Source of the DNA: Clavibacter michiganensis
GTDB lineage: Bacteria; Actinomycetota; Actinomycetes; Actinomycetales; Microbacteriaceae
Length of the DNA: 64,000 bases
Direction of reading: 5' to 3'
NCBI RefSeq assembly: GCF_021216655.1
Contig: NZ_CP080437.1
Span: 2,914,001-2,978,000 of the forward strand
Shown: positions 34,110 to 43,673 of the stretch, piece after piece
How the letters are laid out: every line of letters begins with the position of its first letter
How positions within the stretch are numbered: position 1 is the first letter of the stretch
Program-made: the position numbers and the translations under genes
The notes under the pieces: model-generated
What the model was told of the DNA's origin: nothing
The model's database searches: none
The model's input: only the letters and a program-made list of their open reading frames with translations

Positions 34110-35425
34110 GACGCCTGGCCCGCCTCGGCCGTGCGCGAGAGCGCGACGGCGACGGGGGAGGACACCGCGGCGGGCATCTCCACGTCGAGGCCGAAGAGCG
34201 CCTGGACGGCGTCCACCACGCGCGCGCCCTCGCCCTGGCGCGCGAGCTCGCGGGCGCGCACGGAGGGCTGGTGGACGAGGACGCTCACCAGGTGGCGGAG
34301 CGCCTTCTCGGTGGCGTGGGAGGAGTCGCCGCGCTTGCGCACGCGCTCCAGCTCGCCCTCGAGGACGTCGAAGATGTGCGTGCGGAGCGCCACCACGGCG
34401 GGGGCCACCTCGTCCTCGGCGCTCGCCGCGCGGAACTCGGCCGCGGCGGTGCTGACGATCTCGCGCGCGTCGTCCGTGGCGGTGAGGTCGCGCAGCGGCG
34501 CGTGCAGGCTGATGGTCTCGAGGTCGAGCAGCTCGACGCCATCGACCGTGACGACGTCGGGATCCACGTTGCGGGGGAGGCCGAGGTCGATGACGAGGCG
34601 GCGGCGCCCGTCGCCCGACACCGCTGCCGCGCCCTGCATGTGGTGCGCGGCGAGCACGGCGGTGGGCGCGGTGCTGCAGGTGACGACCATGTCGGAGGCC
34701 GCGAGCGCCCGGAGGAGGTCACGGCCCTCGACGGCGGGGATGCCGTGCGGGCCCGCGAACTTCTGCGCGCGGCCCGAGGGGGAGTAGACGTGCACGTCGA
34801 CGACGCCGCGGTCGCGGAGCGCGGCGAGGCTCGCGCCCGCGTAGGCGCCCGTGCCGACGAGGAGGACGCGGGTGGCCGACCAGTCGGCGATGCGGCTCTC
34901 GGCGAGGTCCAGCGCGAGCCGGACCATGGACCGTCCGGCGCTCTGCAGGCCCGTGCGGGTCTTGACGCCGCGCGACGTGTTGGACGCGGTCTGGAAGAGG
35001 CGCTCGAGGCCGGTGCTCGTGGTGCCGCCGGTGCGGGCGCCCTCGAGCGCCCGGCGGACCTGGCCCGCGATCTCGCCCTCGCCGACGACGACGGACTCGA
35101 GGCCGGAGGAGACGGCGAAGAGGTGCTCGGCGACCGCGTCGCCGCACTTCACGTCGACGCTGCCGCGGACGTCGTCGCGGGCGATGCCGCTGGCGCCGCT
35201 GACCACGTCGACCGTGGCCTCGACGGCCAGCGCGCGGGCCGCTGTGAGGGGCTCCTCCACGTCGAGGTAGGCCTCGAACCGGTTGCAGGTGGCGAGGACG
35301 ACGGCCCCCGCGATGAAGTCGTTCTGCTCCATGAGCGCGCCGGCGACGGAGGGTGCGGCCACGGACAGCTTCTCGAGGACCTCGAAGCTGGCGTTGTGAT
35401 GACTCGCCGTCAGACATATGAGCAC
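34106..35425 (-). CDS. hemA: glutamyl-tRNA reductase
   Basis: The GTG at 35425 is preferred over the longer reading from 35473 because the protein family starts [20 protein letters not shown] and because a -10 box lies 5 nt upstream. The 439 residues include [12 protein letters not shown] with catalytic C47, the NADPH loop [14 protein letters not shown], and a C-terminal dimerisation helix region. It makes glutamate-1-semialdehyde from Glu-tRNA, the first step of the C5 heme pathway completed by hemL at 46.6 kb. It is divergent from hemE and leads the acetyltransferase/NUDIX unit. Confidence 0.92.
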   Translation of the reverse strand: MLICLTASHHNASFEVLEKLSVAAPSVAGALMEQNDFIAGAVVLATCNRFEAYLDVEEPLTAARALAVEATVDVVSGASGIARDDVRGSVDVKCGDAVAEHLFAVSSGLESVVVGEGEIAGQVRRALEGARTGGTTSTGLERLFQTASNTSRGVKTRTGLQSAGRSMVRLALDLAESRIADWSATRVLLVGTGAYAGASLAALRDRGVVDVHVYSPSGRAQKFAGPHGIPAVEGRDLLRALAASDMVVTCSTAPTAVLAAHHMQGAAAVSGDGRRRLVIDLGLPRNVDPDVVTVDGVELLDLETISLHAPLRDLTATDDAREIVSTAAAEFRAASAEDEVAPAVVALRTHIFDVLEGELERVRKRGDSSHATEKALRHLVSVLVHQPSVRARELARQGEGARVVDAVQALFGLDVEMPAAVSSPVAVALSRTAEAGQAS

Positions 35426-35430
35426 GCTCC

Positions 35431-35436
35431 ATGGTA
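35431..35436 (-). promoter_or_regulatory. -10 box for hemA
   Basis: Minus-strand TACCAT followed by GGAGC and the GTG at 35425. The same TACCATGGAG string precedes hemQ at 41640, so the two heme genes share a start-region layout. Confidence 0.5.
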
Positions 35437-35529
35437 AACCTCCCCGCCGTGTGCTCCGGGTCGGTGAGGGCACCCTGACTACGTGCGGCCAGCCTCCCCA
35501 GCCGAGCGGGCGCGCAGGCGGGGGATGCG

Positions 35530-36657
35530 ATGATCTCCTCCGTGATCACGCCCAGCTCCTCCGCCGCCTCAGCGCCCTCGTCCGCCGTCGTCCCGCTCCC
35601 TGCGGAGCATCCGCTCAACACGCGCACCGCGTCGTCGCTCCTCGTCGAGGCGTACCGCGGTCGTCGCGGCGAGCGCGCCCCCGTGTGGTTCATGCGCCAG
35701 GCCGGCCGGTCTCTGCCCGAGTACCGCGAGCTGCGCGTGGGCACGCGCATGCTCGACGCGTGCCTCGACCCGGAGATGGCCAGCGAGATCACGCTGCAGC
35801 CGGTGCGCCGCCACCACGTGGACGCGGGCATCTTCTTCAGCGACATCGTCATCCCGCTGAAGCTCGCGGGCGTGGGGGTCGACATCGTCGCGGGCCGCGG
35901 CCCGGTGCTGGAGAAGCCCGTGCGCACCGCGGCCGACGTCGCCGCGCTGCCGTCGCTGGACCCGGCCGCCCTCGAACCCATCCGCCAGGCGGTCGCGCGC
36001 ACGGTCGCCGAGCTGGGCGACACCCCGCTAATCGGCTTCGCGGGCGCCCCGTTCACGCTCGCCGCGTACCTCGTGGAGGGCGGACCGAGCAAGGACCACA
36101 TCGCGGCGCGCGGCCTCATGCACGCGGATCCCGACGCCTGGGACGCCCTCATGCGCTGGTGCGCCGAGATCACGGGCCTCTTCCTGCACGCGCAGGTCAT
36201 GGCCGGCGCCAGCGCCGCGCAGCTCTTCGACTCGTGGGCCGGCGGCCTCTCGCTCGCCGACTACACGCAGCGCGTCGCCCCGGCGTCCGCCCTCGCGCTC
36301 GACCACGTCCGCACCATCACGGCCGCGGACGGCCGCACGGTGCCGCTCGTCCACTTCGGCGTCGGCACGGGGGAGCTGCTCGGCGCGATGCACGACGTGG
36401 GCGTCGACGCGGTGGGCGTCGACTGGCGCATCCCGCTCGACGAGGCGTCGCGGCGGCTCGGCGGATCCGTGCCCGTCCAGGGCAACGTCGACCCGGCGCT
36501 CCTCGCCGCCCCGTGGCCGATCCTCGAGGCGCACGTCCGCGACGTGCTCGAGCGCGGGAAGGCGGCGCCTGCGCACATCCTGAACCTCGGCCACGGCGTC
36601 CCGCCCGAGACCGACCCGACCGTGCTCACCCGCATCGTGGACCTCGTCCGTGAGTAG
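35530..36657 (+). CDS. hemE: uroporphyrinogen decarboxylase
   Basis: The 375-residue protein has the HemE N-terminal signature [18 protein letters not shown] (Arg and Asp/Glu substrate clamp), [46 protein letters not shown] and a final [13 protein letters not shown]. It converts uroporphyrinogen III to coproporphyrinogen III. About 30 low-complexity residues precede the domain; a start nearer residue 30 cannot be ruled out. It overlaps hemY by 8 nt, which couples the decarboxylase to the next oxidation step. Confidence 0.93.
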   Translation: MISSVITPSSSAASAPSSAVVPLPAEHPLNTRTASSLLVEAYRGRRGERAPVWFMRQAGRSLPEYRELRVGTRMLDACLDPEMASEITLQPVRRHHVDAGIFFSDIVIPLKLAGVGVDIVAGRGPVLEKPVRTAADVAALPSLDPAALEPIRQAVARTVAELGDTPLIGFAGAPFTLAAYLVEGGPSKDHIAARGLMHADPDAWDALMRWCAEITGLFLHAQVMAGASAAQLFDSWAGGLSLADYTQRVAPASALALDHVRTITAADGRTVPLVHFGVGTGELLGAMHDVGVDAVGVDWRIPLDEASRRLGGSVPVQGNVDPALLAAPWPILEAHVRDVLERGKAAPAHILNLGHGVPPETDPTVLTRIVDLVRE

Positions 36658-38089
36658 CGACCCGCGGCAGGCAGCCGGCGAGGTCGACCCGACCGACGTC
36701 GTCGTGATCGGCGGCGGCGTGGGCGGCCTCATCGCCGCGCGCGCCTGCGCCCTCGCCGGGAAGCGCGTGATCCTCGTGGAGGCGTCGCCCTCGCTCGGCG
36801 GCACCGTCGGATCCCACGTGGTGGACGGCCTCCGCCTCGACAGCGGCGCCGAGAGCTTCGCCACCCGCCGCGGCACCGTCGCCACGTTCCTGGGGGAGCT
36901 GGGCCTCGCGGACCTGATCGTGCAGCCGAACCCGGACGGGGCGTGGGTGCAGCTCGCCGAACGCGCCATCCAGCTGCCGCGCACGGGCCTGCTCGGGATC
37001 CCCGCGCACCCGTTCGACGCCACCATCGCGACCGCGATCGGCCGGGCCGGCGTCGCCCGCGCCAAGGCCGACCTCCTCCTCCCCGCCGCCGTCGGCGCGA
37101 AGGAGCGCACGCTCGGCGGCCTCGTCCGCGCCCGCATGGGCGACCGCGTGGTCGACCGGCTGGTCGCCCCCATCGTCTCCGGCGTGCACAGCGCCCACCC
37201 CGACGAGGTCGACGCCGACGCGGTCGCGCCCGGCCTCCGCGCCGGGCTCGCCGAGCAGGGGTCGCTGGGGCGCGCGGTCGCGTCGATGCGCGCCGCTTCT
37301 CCCGCGGGATCCGCCGTCAGCGGCATCGTCGGCGGCGTGCACCTGCTGGTGGACGCGCTGGTCGCCGACCTCGCGCGCCTCGGCGTCGACGTCCGCACGT
37401 CGCTCGCGGTCGAGGCCGTGCACCGGCACCGCTCCCACGAGGGCGCCGCCGCGTACGACGACTGGCACGTCGAGCTCGCCGACGGCCGGGGCGTCGACGC
37501 GGCGGGCGTCATCCTCGCCATCCCCGCGGCGGGCCTCATCCACCTCTTCCAGGGACTCGCGCCGCGCGCGGTCACGGAGGGCTGGCCCGCGCCGTCCTCC
37601 GTCGAGCTGGTCACGCTCGTCGTGCGCGCGCCCGAGCTCGACGCCGCTCCGCGCGGCACCGGCGTGCTGGTCGCGGCCGACGCCCCGGGGATCCGCGCCA
37701 AGGCCCTCACGCACGCCACCGCCAAGTGGCCGTGGCTGAAGGAGCAGGCGGGCGACCGCCACGTGCTCCGCCTCTCCTACGGGCGCGCGGGCGGTGACGA
37801 CGACACCGCGGGCGTCCCCGACGACGAGCTCACCGCGATCGCCGTCCACGACGCGTCGGCGCTGCTCGGCGTCGACCTCGCCGGCCGCGTCACCGGATCC
37901 GCCCGCGTGCGCTGGACCAACGCCCTCCCGTTCGCCGCGTCCGGCCACCGCGAGCGCGTGCAGGCCGTGCGCGACGAGGCGGCCGAGCATCCGGGGCTCG
38001 AGATCACCGGGTCCGCCGTCGCGGGCACCGGGCTCGCCTCCGTGGTGGCGGACGCGCAGGCCGCCGCGGCGCGCCTCCTGGCGCGCTGA
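36650..38089 (+). CDS. hemY: coproporphyrinogen III oxidase, FAD-dependent (HemY/CgoX)
   Basis: The 479-residue flavoprotein has the dinucleotide-binding VVVIGGGVGGLIAARACALA (residues ~19-38, GxGxxG), VEASPSLGGTVGS, and the family segments DSGAESFATRRG and RMGDRVVDRLVAPIVSGVHS (kept as separate runs). In organisms with HemQ, this protein oxidises coproporphyrinogen III to coproporphyrin III rather than acting on protoporphyrinogen. It overlaps hemE by 8 nt. The start is GTG at 36650. Confidence 0.9.
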   Translation: MSSDPRQAAGEVDPTDVVVIGGGVGGLIAARACALAGKRVILVEASPSLGGTVGSHVVDGLRLDSGAESFATRRGTVATFLGELGLADLIVQPNPDGAWVQLAERAIQLPRTGLLGIPAHPFDATIATAIGRAGVARAKADLLLPAAVGAKERTLGGLVRARMGDRVVDRLVAPIVSGVHSAHPDEVDADAVAPGLRAGLAEQGSLGRAVASMRAASPAGSAVSGIVGGVHLLVDALVADLARLGVDVRTSLAVEAVHRHRSHEGAAAYDDWHVELADGRGVDAAGVILAIPAAGLIHLFQGLAPRAVTEGWPAPSSVELVTLVVRAPELDAAPRGTGVLVAADAPGIRAKALTHATAKWPWLKEQAGDRHVLRLSYGRAGGDDDTAGVPDDELTAIAVHDASALLGVDLAGRVTGSARVRWTNALPFAASGHRERVQAVRDEAAEHPGLEITGSAVAGTGLASVVADAQAAAARLLAR

Positions 38090-38216
38090 TGGGCGATCGC
38101 GGCCCCGGCTGGCCGGCCGCCGACCGCCCCGTCGCCCCCGACCACGCGGCGGCGGCGGAGGGATACGCTGGACCGACGTGTGCTGCACGTGCCCCCTCAA
38201 CGATCGGAGATCTCCC

Positions 38217-38558
38217 ATGAAAGGCAAGCTTCTCTTCGTCGCCGGAGCCGGTGTCGGCTACGTCCTCGGCGCCCGCGCCGGTCGCAAGCGCTACGAGCAG
38301 ATCCGCACGAACGCCAAGAAGGTCTGGGACGACCCGAAGGTCCAGCGCCAGGTCGACAACGCGGCCGGCTTCGTGAAGGACCACACCCCCGACGTCGCGC
38401 ACGCGGTCGTCGGCGGCGCCAAGAAGGTCGTCGGCACCGTCACCGGCGGCAAGAAGGACACCGCGAGCGGCTCCACCCCCTCGAGCGCCTCGGGCACGCA
38501 CTACCCGACCATGGACCCCGCCTCGCCCGAGCCGAACGGCTCCGGCACCTCCCGCTGA
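38217..38558 (+). CDS. YtxH-domain membrane-associated protein
   Basis: The 113-residue protein begins MKGKLLFVAGAGVGYVLGAR, a single glycine-zipper-like membrane segment, followed by AGRKRYEQIRTNAKKVWDD and a helical then Ser/Gly/Pro-rich tail. GGAGA lies 6 nt before the ATG. YtxH proteins are small envelope-stress proteins of unclear function. It leads a compact unit with a holin-like protein and a DUF3618 protein, an arrangement common in Actinobacteria. Confidence 0.82.
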   Translation: MKGKLLFVAGAGVGYVLGARAGRKRYEQIRTNAKKVWDDPKVQRQVDNAAGFVKDHTPDVAHAVVGGAKKVVGTVTGGKKDTASGSTPSSASGTHYPTMDPASPEPNGSGTSR

Positions 38559-38590
38559 CCCGCCCGCCCATCCCCAGGAGGGAACCCCGC

Positions 38591-39007
38591 ATGACGGATC
38601 AGGATCTCAATCCGAAGAGCAAGCGCTCGCTCGTCCGGCTCGTCGCCGACCTGCCGACGCTCATCGTCCAGCTGATCAAGGACGAGATCGAGTCGTTCAA
38701 GAACGAGCTCGTCAGCAAGCTCAAGCACGCGGGGATCGGTGCCGGCTTCCTCGTCGTGGCGCTGTTCTTCGCGTTCATCGCGTTCCTGGTGCTCGTCGCC
38801 GCCGCGATCCTCGGCCTGTCCGAGGCGTTCTCGCCGTGGCTCTCCGCGCTCATCGTCGCGGGCGTCTTCCTCCTCATCACGGTGGTGCTGGCGCTGCTCG
38901 GCATCCGGTGGATCAAGAAGGGCGTCCCGCCGACGCCCGAGGAGACGGTGGACAGCCTCAAGGAGGACGTCGACGCGGTGAAGGGGACCGGCAAGTATGA
39001 CCACTGA
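38591..39007 (+). CDS. phage-holin-family (DUF1469-type) membrane protein
   Basis: The 138-residue protein has an amphipathic start (LVRLVADLPTLIVQLIKDEI), the helix FKNELVSKLKHAGIGAGFLV leading into two hydrophobic hairpins (residues ~50-75 and 82-104), and a charged tail EETVDSLKEDVDAVKGTGKY. This is the actinobacterial DUF1469/holin superfamily III pattern, not a phage lysis gene; no endolysin is nearby. GGAGGGAAC stands 5-10 nt before the ATG. It overlaps the DUF3618 gene by 11 nt. Confidence 0.83.
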   Translation: MTDQDLNPKSKRSLVRLVADLPTLIVQLIKDEIESFKNELVSKLKHAGIGAGFLVVALFFAFIAFLVLVAAAILGLSEAFSPWLSALIVAGVFLLITVVLALLGIRWIKKGVPPTPEETVDSLKEDVDAVKGTGKYDH

Positions 39008-39272
39008 CCGCCCCCGCCCCACGGGACCCCGGTCCCGCACCGAGCTGAAGCTCGACATCCAGCACACGCGCGAGGAGATCTCCGCGACGCTCGACGCGCT
39101 CGAGGCCAAGCTGAACGTCCGCCGCCGGGCGGAGGACGGCATCGCCGACCTGCGCCGGCGCATCCGCCGCACGGCCGACGAGGACCCGCTGCTCCTCGTG
39201 GCCGTCGGGGTGGGCGCGGTCGTCGTGGTCGGCGGCGTGGTCTGGGCCATGGCCCGCGCCGCGCGCCGCTGA
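38997..39272 (+). CDS. DUF3618 domain protein
   Basis: The 91-residue protein contains the DUF3618 helix ELKLDIQHTREEISATLDAL EAKL (residues ~16-39), a basic middle (NVRRRAEDGIADLRRRIRRT) and a terminal membrane helix LLLVAVGVGAVVVVGGVVWA. It is a tail-anchored protein with an N-terminal coiled coil facing the cytoplasm. It is the third gene of the YtxH-holin-DUF3618 set, overlapping the holin-like gene. The three probably form a membrane-bound complex. Confidence 0.83.
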   Translation: MTTDRPRPTGPRSRTELKLDIQHTREEISATLDALEAKLNVRRRAEDGIADLRRRIRRTADEDPLLLVAVGVGAVVVVGGVVWAMARAARR

Positions 39273-39293
39273 CCCGACGGTCGAGCGTCCGTC

Positions 39294-40931
39294 ATGGCCG
39301 AGGGGGATCCCGTGCGTCCGCGCCGCCGCGAGGCGCGTGATCCGGGATCCCTGGGGGCGCATCCGCTGCTGCTGCCGGGGATCGTCGGGTTGGTCGGCTC
39401 GCTGCTCCTCCTCGCGGCGTCCTTCGTCGTCGGCCACGCGCCTGCCGAGTCGGAGCTGTCCCGCACCCCGGTGATCGGCGCGCTCCGCGTCTCGCCCCTC
39501 GGGACGAGCGTCGGGTCCGTCGCTGTCGTGGTGGGCGGGCTCATGCTCACGTCCGCGTGGCTCCTCCTCGGCGCGCTGCTCCCGCGGCTCGGGCCGGCGG
39601 GCCTGCGCGCCACGCTGCGGCTCGCGGTCATCTGGACCGTCCCGCTCCTGTTCAGCGCGCCGCTGTTCAGCCGCGACATCTACTCGTACATCGCCCAGGG
39701 CCGCGTGCTCGGCGCCGGCCTCTCGCCCTACGAGCACGGGCCCGCCGTGCTGCCCGACTGGCGGAGCACGGGCGTCGATCCGCTCTGGGCGCACACCCCC
39801 GCGCCCTACGGCCCGCTGTTCCTCGCCATCGAGCGCGTCATCGGCGGGATCGACGACGCCCTCGGCGTCGAGGTCGCGGTCCTCGCGGCGCGCGGCGTCG
39901 CGGTGGTCGGCGTCGTCCTGATGGTCGCGTGCGGCCTCCGCATCGCCCGCCGGCGCCGGATCGACCCCGTGCGCACCGCGTGGTTCCTCGCCGCCAGCCC
40001 GCTCGTCAGCTTCAACTTCGTGGTGGCCGCGCACAACGACGCGCTGATGATGGGCCTGCTGGTCGCCGGCCTCCTCGCCGCCATCGACTCGAGGCCCGTG
40101 CTCGGCGTCCTGCTCGTGACGGGCGCGGTGGCGGTCAAGCCCATCGCGCTCCTCGCCCTGCCCATCGTCGCGATCGTGCACGCGGAGATGCGCGCCCGTC
40201 GCGTGGACGACCGTGCGCCGGAGGGCGTGGCGGTCGACGGGTCGGCCGGCGGGGTCGTCGGCCTCCGCCCGCCCACGCGCGACCCGCGGGTCTGGGCGGC
40301 GTGGACCGCGTCCGGCCTCGCCGCCATGGGCCTCCTCGCGCTCGGCGGCCAGCTGCTCGGCGTCGGCCTCGGCTGGATCTCCGCGCTGTCGAGCCCCGTC
40401 TCCGTCGTCTCGTGGTTCATGCCGTTCGGCGTGGCGGCGGGCGCGTTCGGCCCGCTGGTCGATGCGCTCGGCGGGCCGGGGGACGCGGTCGAGGGCGGCA
40501 TCAAGACCGCGGGCATCCTGCTCGGCTTCGCGGGCGCCGCCTGGTGCATCCTCACGACCCGCACGCTCTCCGGCGAGGCCCGCCTCGCGCTGGCGTTCGC
40601 GTGCATCGTCGCGATGTCGCCCGTCGTCTACCCCTGGTACGGCCTGTGGGTGCTGGTGATCCTCGCCGTCGTCGGCATCGCGGACGGCGCGGCCATGGCG
40701 CTCGCGGTCTCGGCGACCGTGTTCCTCGTCGGCGTCAACCTGCTGGAGCCCATGGCCGTCGTGCACTCCGTCGCGTCCGGCTGGCCGCGCCTGCTGGTCG
40801 TCGTCGTGGCGGTCGTGGGGGTCCTCGGGATCCTCGCGTCGGGGCTGCAGGGGCTCGCGGGCACGGATCCGTTCCGGGCGCTCCGCGCGCCCCGCCACCA
40901 GTTCTCGGCCGCCCGGCAGCCCCCGGTCTGA
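39294..40931 (+). CDS. GT87-type polyprenol-phosphomannose-dependent mannosyltransferase (MptB-like)
   Basis: The 545-residue protein has about 12-13 membrane helices. The loop after the third or fourth helix carries LFSRDIYSYIAQGRVL, the family signature with the catalytic Asp, then APYGPLFLAIERVIGG. Further motifs are SFNFVVAAHNDALMMGL, GAVAVKPIALLALPI and YPWYGLWVL. This is the MptA/MptB group that elongates lipomannan or related alpha-1,6 mannans using polyprenyl-phosphomannose outside the membrane. It starts 21 bp after the DUF3618 stop and may belong to the same transcript. Confidence 0.85.
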   Translation: MAEGDPVRPRRREARDPGSLGAHPLLLPGIVGLVGSLLLLAASFVVGHAPAESELSRTPVIGALRVSPLGTSVGSVAVVVGGLMLTSAWLLLGALLPRLGPAGLRATLRLAVIWTVPLLFSAPLFSRDIYSYIAQGRVLGAGLSPYEHGPAVLPDWRSTGVDPLWAHTPAPYGPLFLAIERVIGGIDDALGVEVAVLAARGVAVVGVVLMVACGLRIARRRRIDPVRTAWFLAASPLVSFNFVVAAHNDALMMGLLVAGLLAAIDSRPVLGVLLVTGAVAVKPIALLALPIVAIVHAEMRARRVDDRAPEGVAVDGSAGGVVGLRPPTRDPRVWAAWTASGLAAMGLLALGGQLLGVGLGWISALSSPVSVVSWFMPFGVAAGAFGPLVDALGGPGDAVEGGIKTAGILLGFAGAAWCILTTRTLSGEARLALAFACIVAMSPVVYPWYGLWVLVILAVVGIADGAAMALAVSATVFLVGVNLLEPMAVVHSVASGWPRLLVVVVAVVGVLGILASGLQGLAGTDPFRALRAPRHQFSAARQPPV

Positions 40932-41018
40932 CCCTCGCGCCCGCGTCGCCGAGGCACGCGGGAATGCGCGCGACCGCCGCCGACGTTCCCCGAGCACACC
41001 ACCGACGGGAGCTCGACC

Positions 41019-41582
41019 ATGGACACCGACCTCGACTGGCACGACCTGATCCGCCGGGCCCACGGCGGCTTCGCCGACCGCCTCGCCGCCGTCACCGACT
41101 GGACGGCGCCCACGCCCGACGTCGAGTGGGACGTCCGCGAGCTCGTGGCGCACGTCATCGAGGAGCAGCAGTGGGTGCCGCTCCTCCTCGCCGGCCACAC
41201 CGTCGAGACCGGCCAGCCGCTCATCCGCGACCTCGACGACGACCTCGTGGCCGAGTGGGGCCGCTACTCCCGCGAGGCGCTCGCGGCGTGGGAGGGCGTC
41301 GACCCGGAGCGTCCCGTCCTGCTGTCGAGCGACCGCGTGCCCGCCCGGGAGTACCTGCGCGAGCAGCTGTCCGACGTCGTGATCCACGGCTGGGACCTCG
41401 CGCGCGCGGTCGGCGCCGACGAGCGCATCGACGACGAGCTCGTGCGCGCCACGTGGACGGTGTTCGCCCCGCAGAAGGACACGCTCGAGGCCAGCGGGCT
41501 GTTCGCGTCGCCCGTGCCGGTCGCCGAGGACGCGCCGCTGCAGGTGCGGCTGCTCGCGCTCACGGGCCGCGACGCCCGGTAG
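41019..41582 (+). CDS. maleylpyruvate-isomerase-type (MDMPI/DinB-fold) mycothiol-dependent protein
   Basis: The 187-residue protein belongs to the TIGR03086/TIGR03083 group: WHDLIRRAHGGFADRLAAVT at the start, then W-D-V-REL-VAHVIEEQQWV with the first metal His, and REQLSDVVIHGWDLARAVG with the HxWD motif. The C-terminal part is short. The group uses a metal and often mycothiol for small-molecule isomerisation or conjugation. CGGGAG lies about 8 nt before the ATG. Specific substrate unknown; no aromatic-degradation genes are nearby. Confidence 0.8.
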   Translation: MDTDLDWHDLIRRAHGGFADRLAAVTDWTAPTPDVEWDVRELVAHVIEEQQWVPLLLAGHTVETGQPLIRDLDDDLVAEWGRYSREALAAWEGVDPERPVLLSSDRVPAREYLREQLSDVVIHGWDLARAVGADERIDDELVRATWTVFAPQKDTLEASGLFASPVPVAEDAPLQVRLLALTGRDAR

Positions 41583-41639
41583 CCCGCGAATGATCTGACG
41601 GCCGCCCGTCCGATGCAGGGGCGGGGTCCCCGCGAGACG

Positions 41640-41645
41640 TACCAT
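41640..41645 (+). promoter_or_regulatory. -10 box for the hemQHCDBL operon
   Basis: TACCAT with the ATG at 41653 7 nt downstream. The alternative ATG at 41644 overlaps this box, which argues for the later start. Confidence 0.5.
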
Positions 41646-41652
41646 GGAGATC

Positions 41653-42423
41653 ATGAGCATCCCGGCTGCCGAGTCGGCGGCATCTCAGGTCCCCCCGATC
41701 GAGTCCCCCGGAGAGGCCCGTCCTGACGACGGGCCCGCCCCCGAGGCATCCCCCAGCGGCTACGCCCTCTGGGCCGTCCTCCGCCGCGATCCCGCCCGCC
41801 CCGACGACCTCGACGGTCGCGAGGTCCCCGGGGCCGTCGACGAGCTCGACGGCATCGTCCACATCGTGGAGGCGGAGGGCGTCGCCGTCCGCGGCTTCTA
41901 CGACGTCTCGGGCATGCGCGCCGACGCCGACCTCATGGTCTGGATCCACGGCCCCCAGATGGAGACCCTCCAGTGGGCCTTCCGCGAGATCCGCCGCGCG
42001 CGCCTCATCCGCGCGCTCATCCCGTCGTGGAGCGCCGCGGGCGTCCACCGCGACGCCGAGTTCAACCGCAGCCACGTGCCCGGCTTCCTCCGGGGCGAGG
42101 AGCCGCGCGACTGGCTCTGCGTCTACCCCTTCGTCCGCTCCTACGAGTGGTACCTGCTGCCGCCCGAGGAGCGCGGGCGCATGCTCGCCCAGCACGGCCG
42201 CCAGGGCGCGGCCTTCCGCAGCGTCGTCGCCAACACGGTCTCGTCGTTCGGCCTCGGCGACTACGAGTGGATCCTGCCGCTCGAGTCGAACGAGCTCGTC
42301 GACCTGGTCGACATGATGCGCGACCTGCGCAACACCGACGCGCGCCGTCATGTGCGCGAGGAGGTCCCGTTCTACACGGGCCGCCGCATCACCACCGCCG
42401 AGCTCGTGGAGGTCCTCCAGTAA
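41653..42423 (+). CDS. hemQ: coproheme decarboxylase (chlorite-dismutase family)
   Basis: The 256-residue protein (from ATG 41653; ATG 41644 would add three residues) has the HemQ core: GYALWAVLRRDP, VRGFYDVSGMRADADLMVWI, LSRVYVPEFN-like FNRSHVPGFLRGEEPRDWL, and YPFVRSYEWYLLPPEERGRM with the catalytic Tyr, followed by H in LAQHGR as the axial ligand candidate. About 45 disordered residues precede the domain. It removes two propionates from iron-coproheme to give haem b. It leads six co-directed heme genes joined by overlapping stops and starts. Confidence 0.92.
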   Translation: MSIPAAESAASQVPPIESPGEARPDDGPAPEASPSGYALWAVLRRDPARPDDLDGREVPGAVDELDGIVHIVEAEGVAVRGFYDVSGMRADADLMVWIHGPQMETLQWAFREIRRARLIRALIPSWSAAGVHRDAEFNRSHVPGFLRGEEPRDWLCVYPFVRSYEWYLLPPEERGRMLAQHGRQGAAFRSVVANTVSSFGLGDYEWILPLESNELVDLVDMMRDLRNTDARRHVREEVPFYTGRRITTAELVEVLQ

Positions 42424-43673
42424 TGGCCGCAGTGAACCTGGGTCGCAAGCCCGCCCCCGCCACCGACGCCCCCCGGGCGCCCGGCGCCCTCGTCTCCGCC
42501 GCGAGCGAGGCCGCGAAGATGGGCCCCGCCCACGTGGAGGAGCCCGTCGCGTACGACGCGATCCTGCTCGCGTCCTTCGGCGGCCCCGAGGGCCAGGACG
42601 ACGTCATCCCGTTCCTCCGCAACGTCACCGCCGGTCGCGGGATCCCCGAGGAGCGCCTCGAGGAGGTCGCCCACCACTACCGCGCGTTCGGCGGCATCAG
42701 CCCCATCAACGAGCAGAACCGCGAGCTGAAGGCCGCCCTCGAGGCGCGCCTCGCCGAGCGCGGCATCGACCTGCCCGTGCTGTGGGGCAACCGCAACTGG
42801 GGCCCGTACCTCAACGACGCGCTGCGCGAGGCCGAGGAGAAGGGCTACCGCCAGCTCATCGCCGTCGCCACGAGCGCGTACAGCTCGTACTCCTCCTGCC
42901 GTCAGTACCGCGAGGACTTCGCGGACGCGCTCGAGGACACGCGGCTGCAGGGCGTCGTGCGCATCGACAAGGTGCGCCAGTTCTTCGACCACCCGGGCTT
43001 CGTCACGCCGTTCATCGAGGGCACGCGCGACGGGATCCGTGACGTCGTCGCCCACTTCGAGGCCGAGGGCGCCCCCGTCGACCTGTCGACGGACGTCGAG
43101 ATCCTCTTCTCCACGCACTCCATCCCGTCGTCGGACGCCTCCAGGTCCGGACCCGCCGAGCGCGGATTCGACGAGGACGGCGCGTACGCCGCGCAGCATC
43201 TGGCCGTCGCCGAGGTCGTGATGCACGAGGTCACGAAGGAGCTCGGCATCGACCAGGACGTGCCGTGGCAGCTCGTCTACCAGTCGCGCTCCGGCCCGCC
43301 CTCGATGCCGTGGCTCGAGCCCGACGTGAACGACGCCATCGGCGAGCTGCCCGCGCAGGGCCGCCGAGCCGTCGTGATCGTGCCGCTCGGCTTCGTGAGC
43401 GACCACATGGAGGTCAAGTGGGACCTCGACAACGAGGCCACCGAGTCCGCCGCCGAGAACGGCCTCTACTCGGTGCGCGTGCCCACGCCGGGCGTGCACG
43501 CCGCGTACGTGGACGGCCTCATCGACCTCGTGCTGGAGCGCCGCGACGGCATGAAGGCGGAGGACCGCCCGCACATGACCGACCTCGGACCCTGGTACGA
43601 CGTGTGCCGGCCCGGCTGCTGCGAGAACGTGCGACTGGGCTTCAAGCCCGCCGTCTCCGGGCTCGCACCGTGA
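42423..43673 (+). CDS. hemH: coproporphyrin ferrochelatase with [2Fe-2S]-type Cys set
   Basis: ATG 42423 overlaps the hemQ stop by 1 nt. The 416 residues include YDAILLASFGGPEGQDDVIP, FGGISPINEQNREL, the metal-site LFSTHSIPSS, and LVYQSRSGPP. Cysteines in YSSCRQYRED and the C-terminal CRPGCCENVR match the cluster-binding pattern of actinobacterial ferrochelatases. The first ~35 residues are a non-conserved extension. In this pathway iron is inserted into coproporphyrin III, giving the HemQ substrate. The hemC start overlaps its stop by 4 nt. Confidence 0.93.
   Translation: MAAVNLGRKPAPATDAPRAPGALVSAASEAAKMGPAHVEEPVAYDAILLASFGGPEGQDDVIPFLRNVTAGRGIPEERLEEVAHHYRAFGGISPINEQNRELKAALEARLAERGIDLPVLWGNRNWGPYLNDALREAEEKGYRQLIAVATSAYSSYSSCRQYREDFADALEDTRLQGVVRIDKVRQFFDHPGFVTPFIEGTRDGIRDVVAHFEAEGAPVDLSTDVEILFSTHSIPSSDASRSGPAERGFDEDGAYAAQHLAVAEVVMHEVTKELGIDQDVPWQLVYQSRSGPPSMPWLEPDVNDAIGELPAQGRRAVVIVPLGFVSDHMEVKWDLDNEATESAAENGLYSVRVPTPGVHAAYVDGLIDLVLERRDGMKAEDRPHMTDLGPWYDVCRPGCCENVRLGFKPAVSGLAP

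Noticed and set aside
38099..38120. Terminator hairpin after hemY
   Set aside because: GCGGCC/GGCCGC arms can pair, but several alternative pairings exist in this very GC-rich spacer and the next gene's promoter is unclear. Not strong enough to list.
38591..39007. Prophage remnant based on the holin-like protein
   Set aside because: No endolysin, capsid, integrase or att-like repeats nearby. The gene belongs to a common actinobacterial YtxH-DUF1469-DUF3618 set.
38958..41660. 900-residue minus-strand ORF opposite the mannosyltransferase
   Set aside because: Shadow frame of Glu/Arg/Asp repeats; the plus strand has a convincing membrane enzyme.
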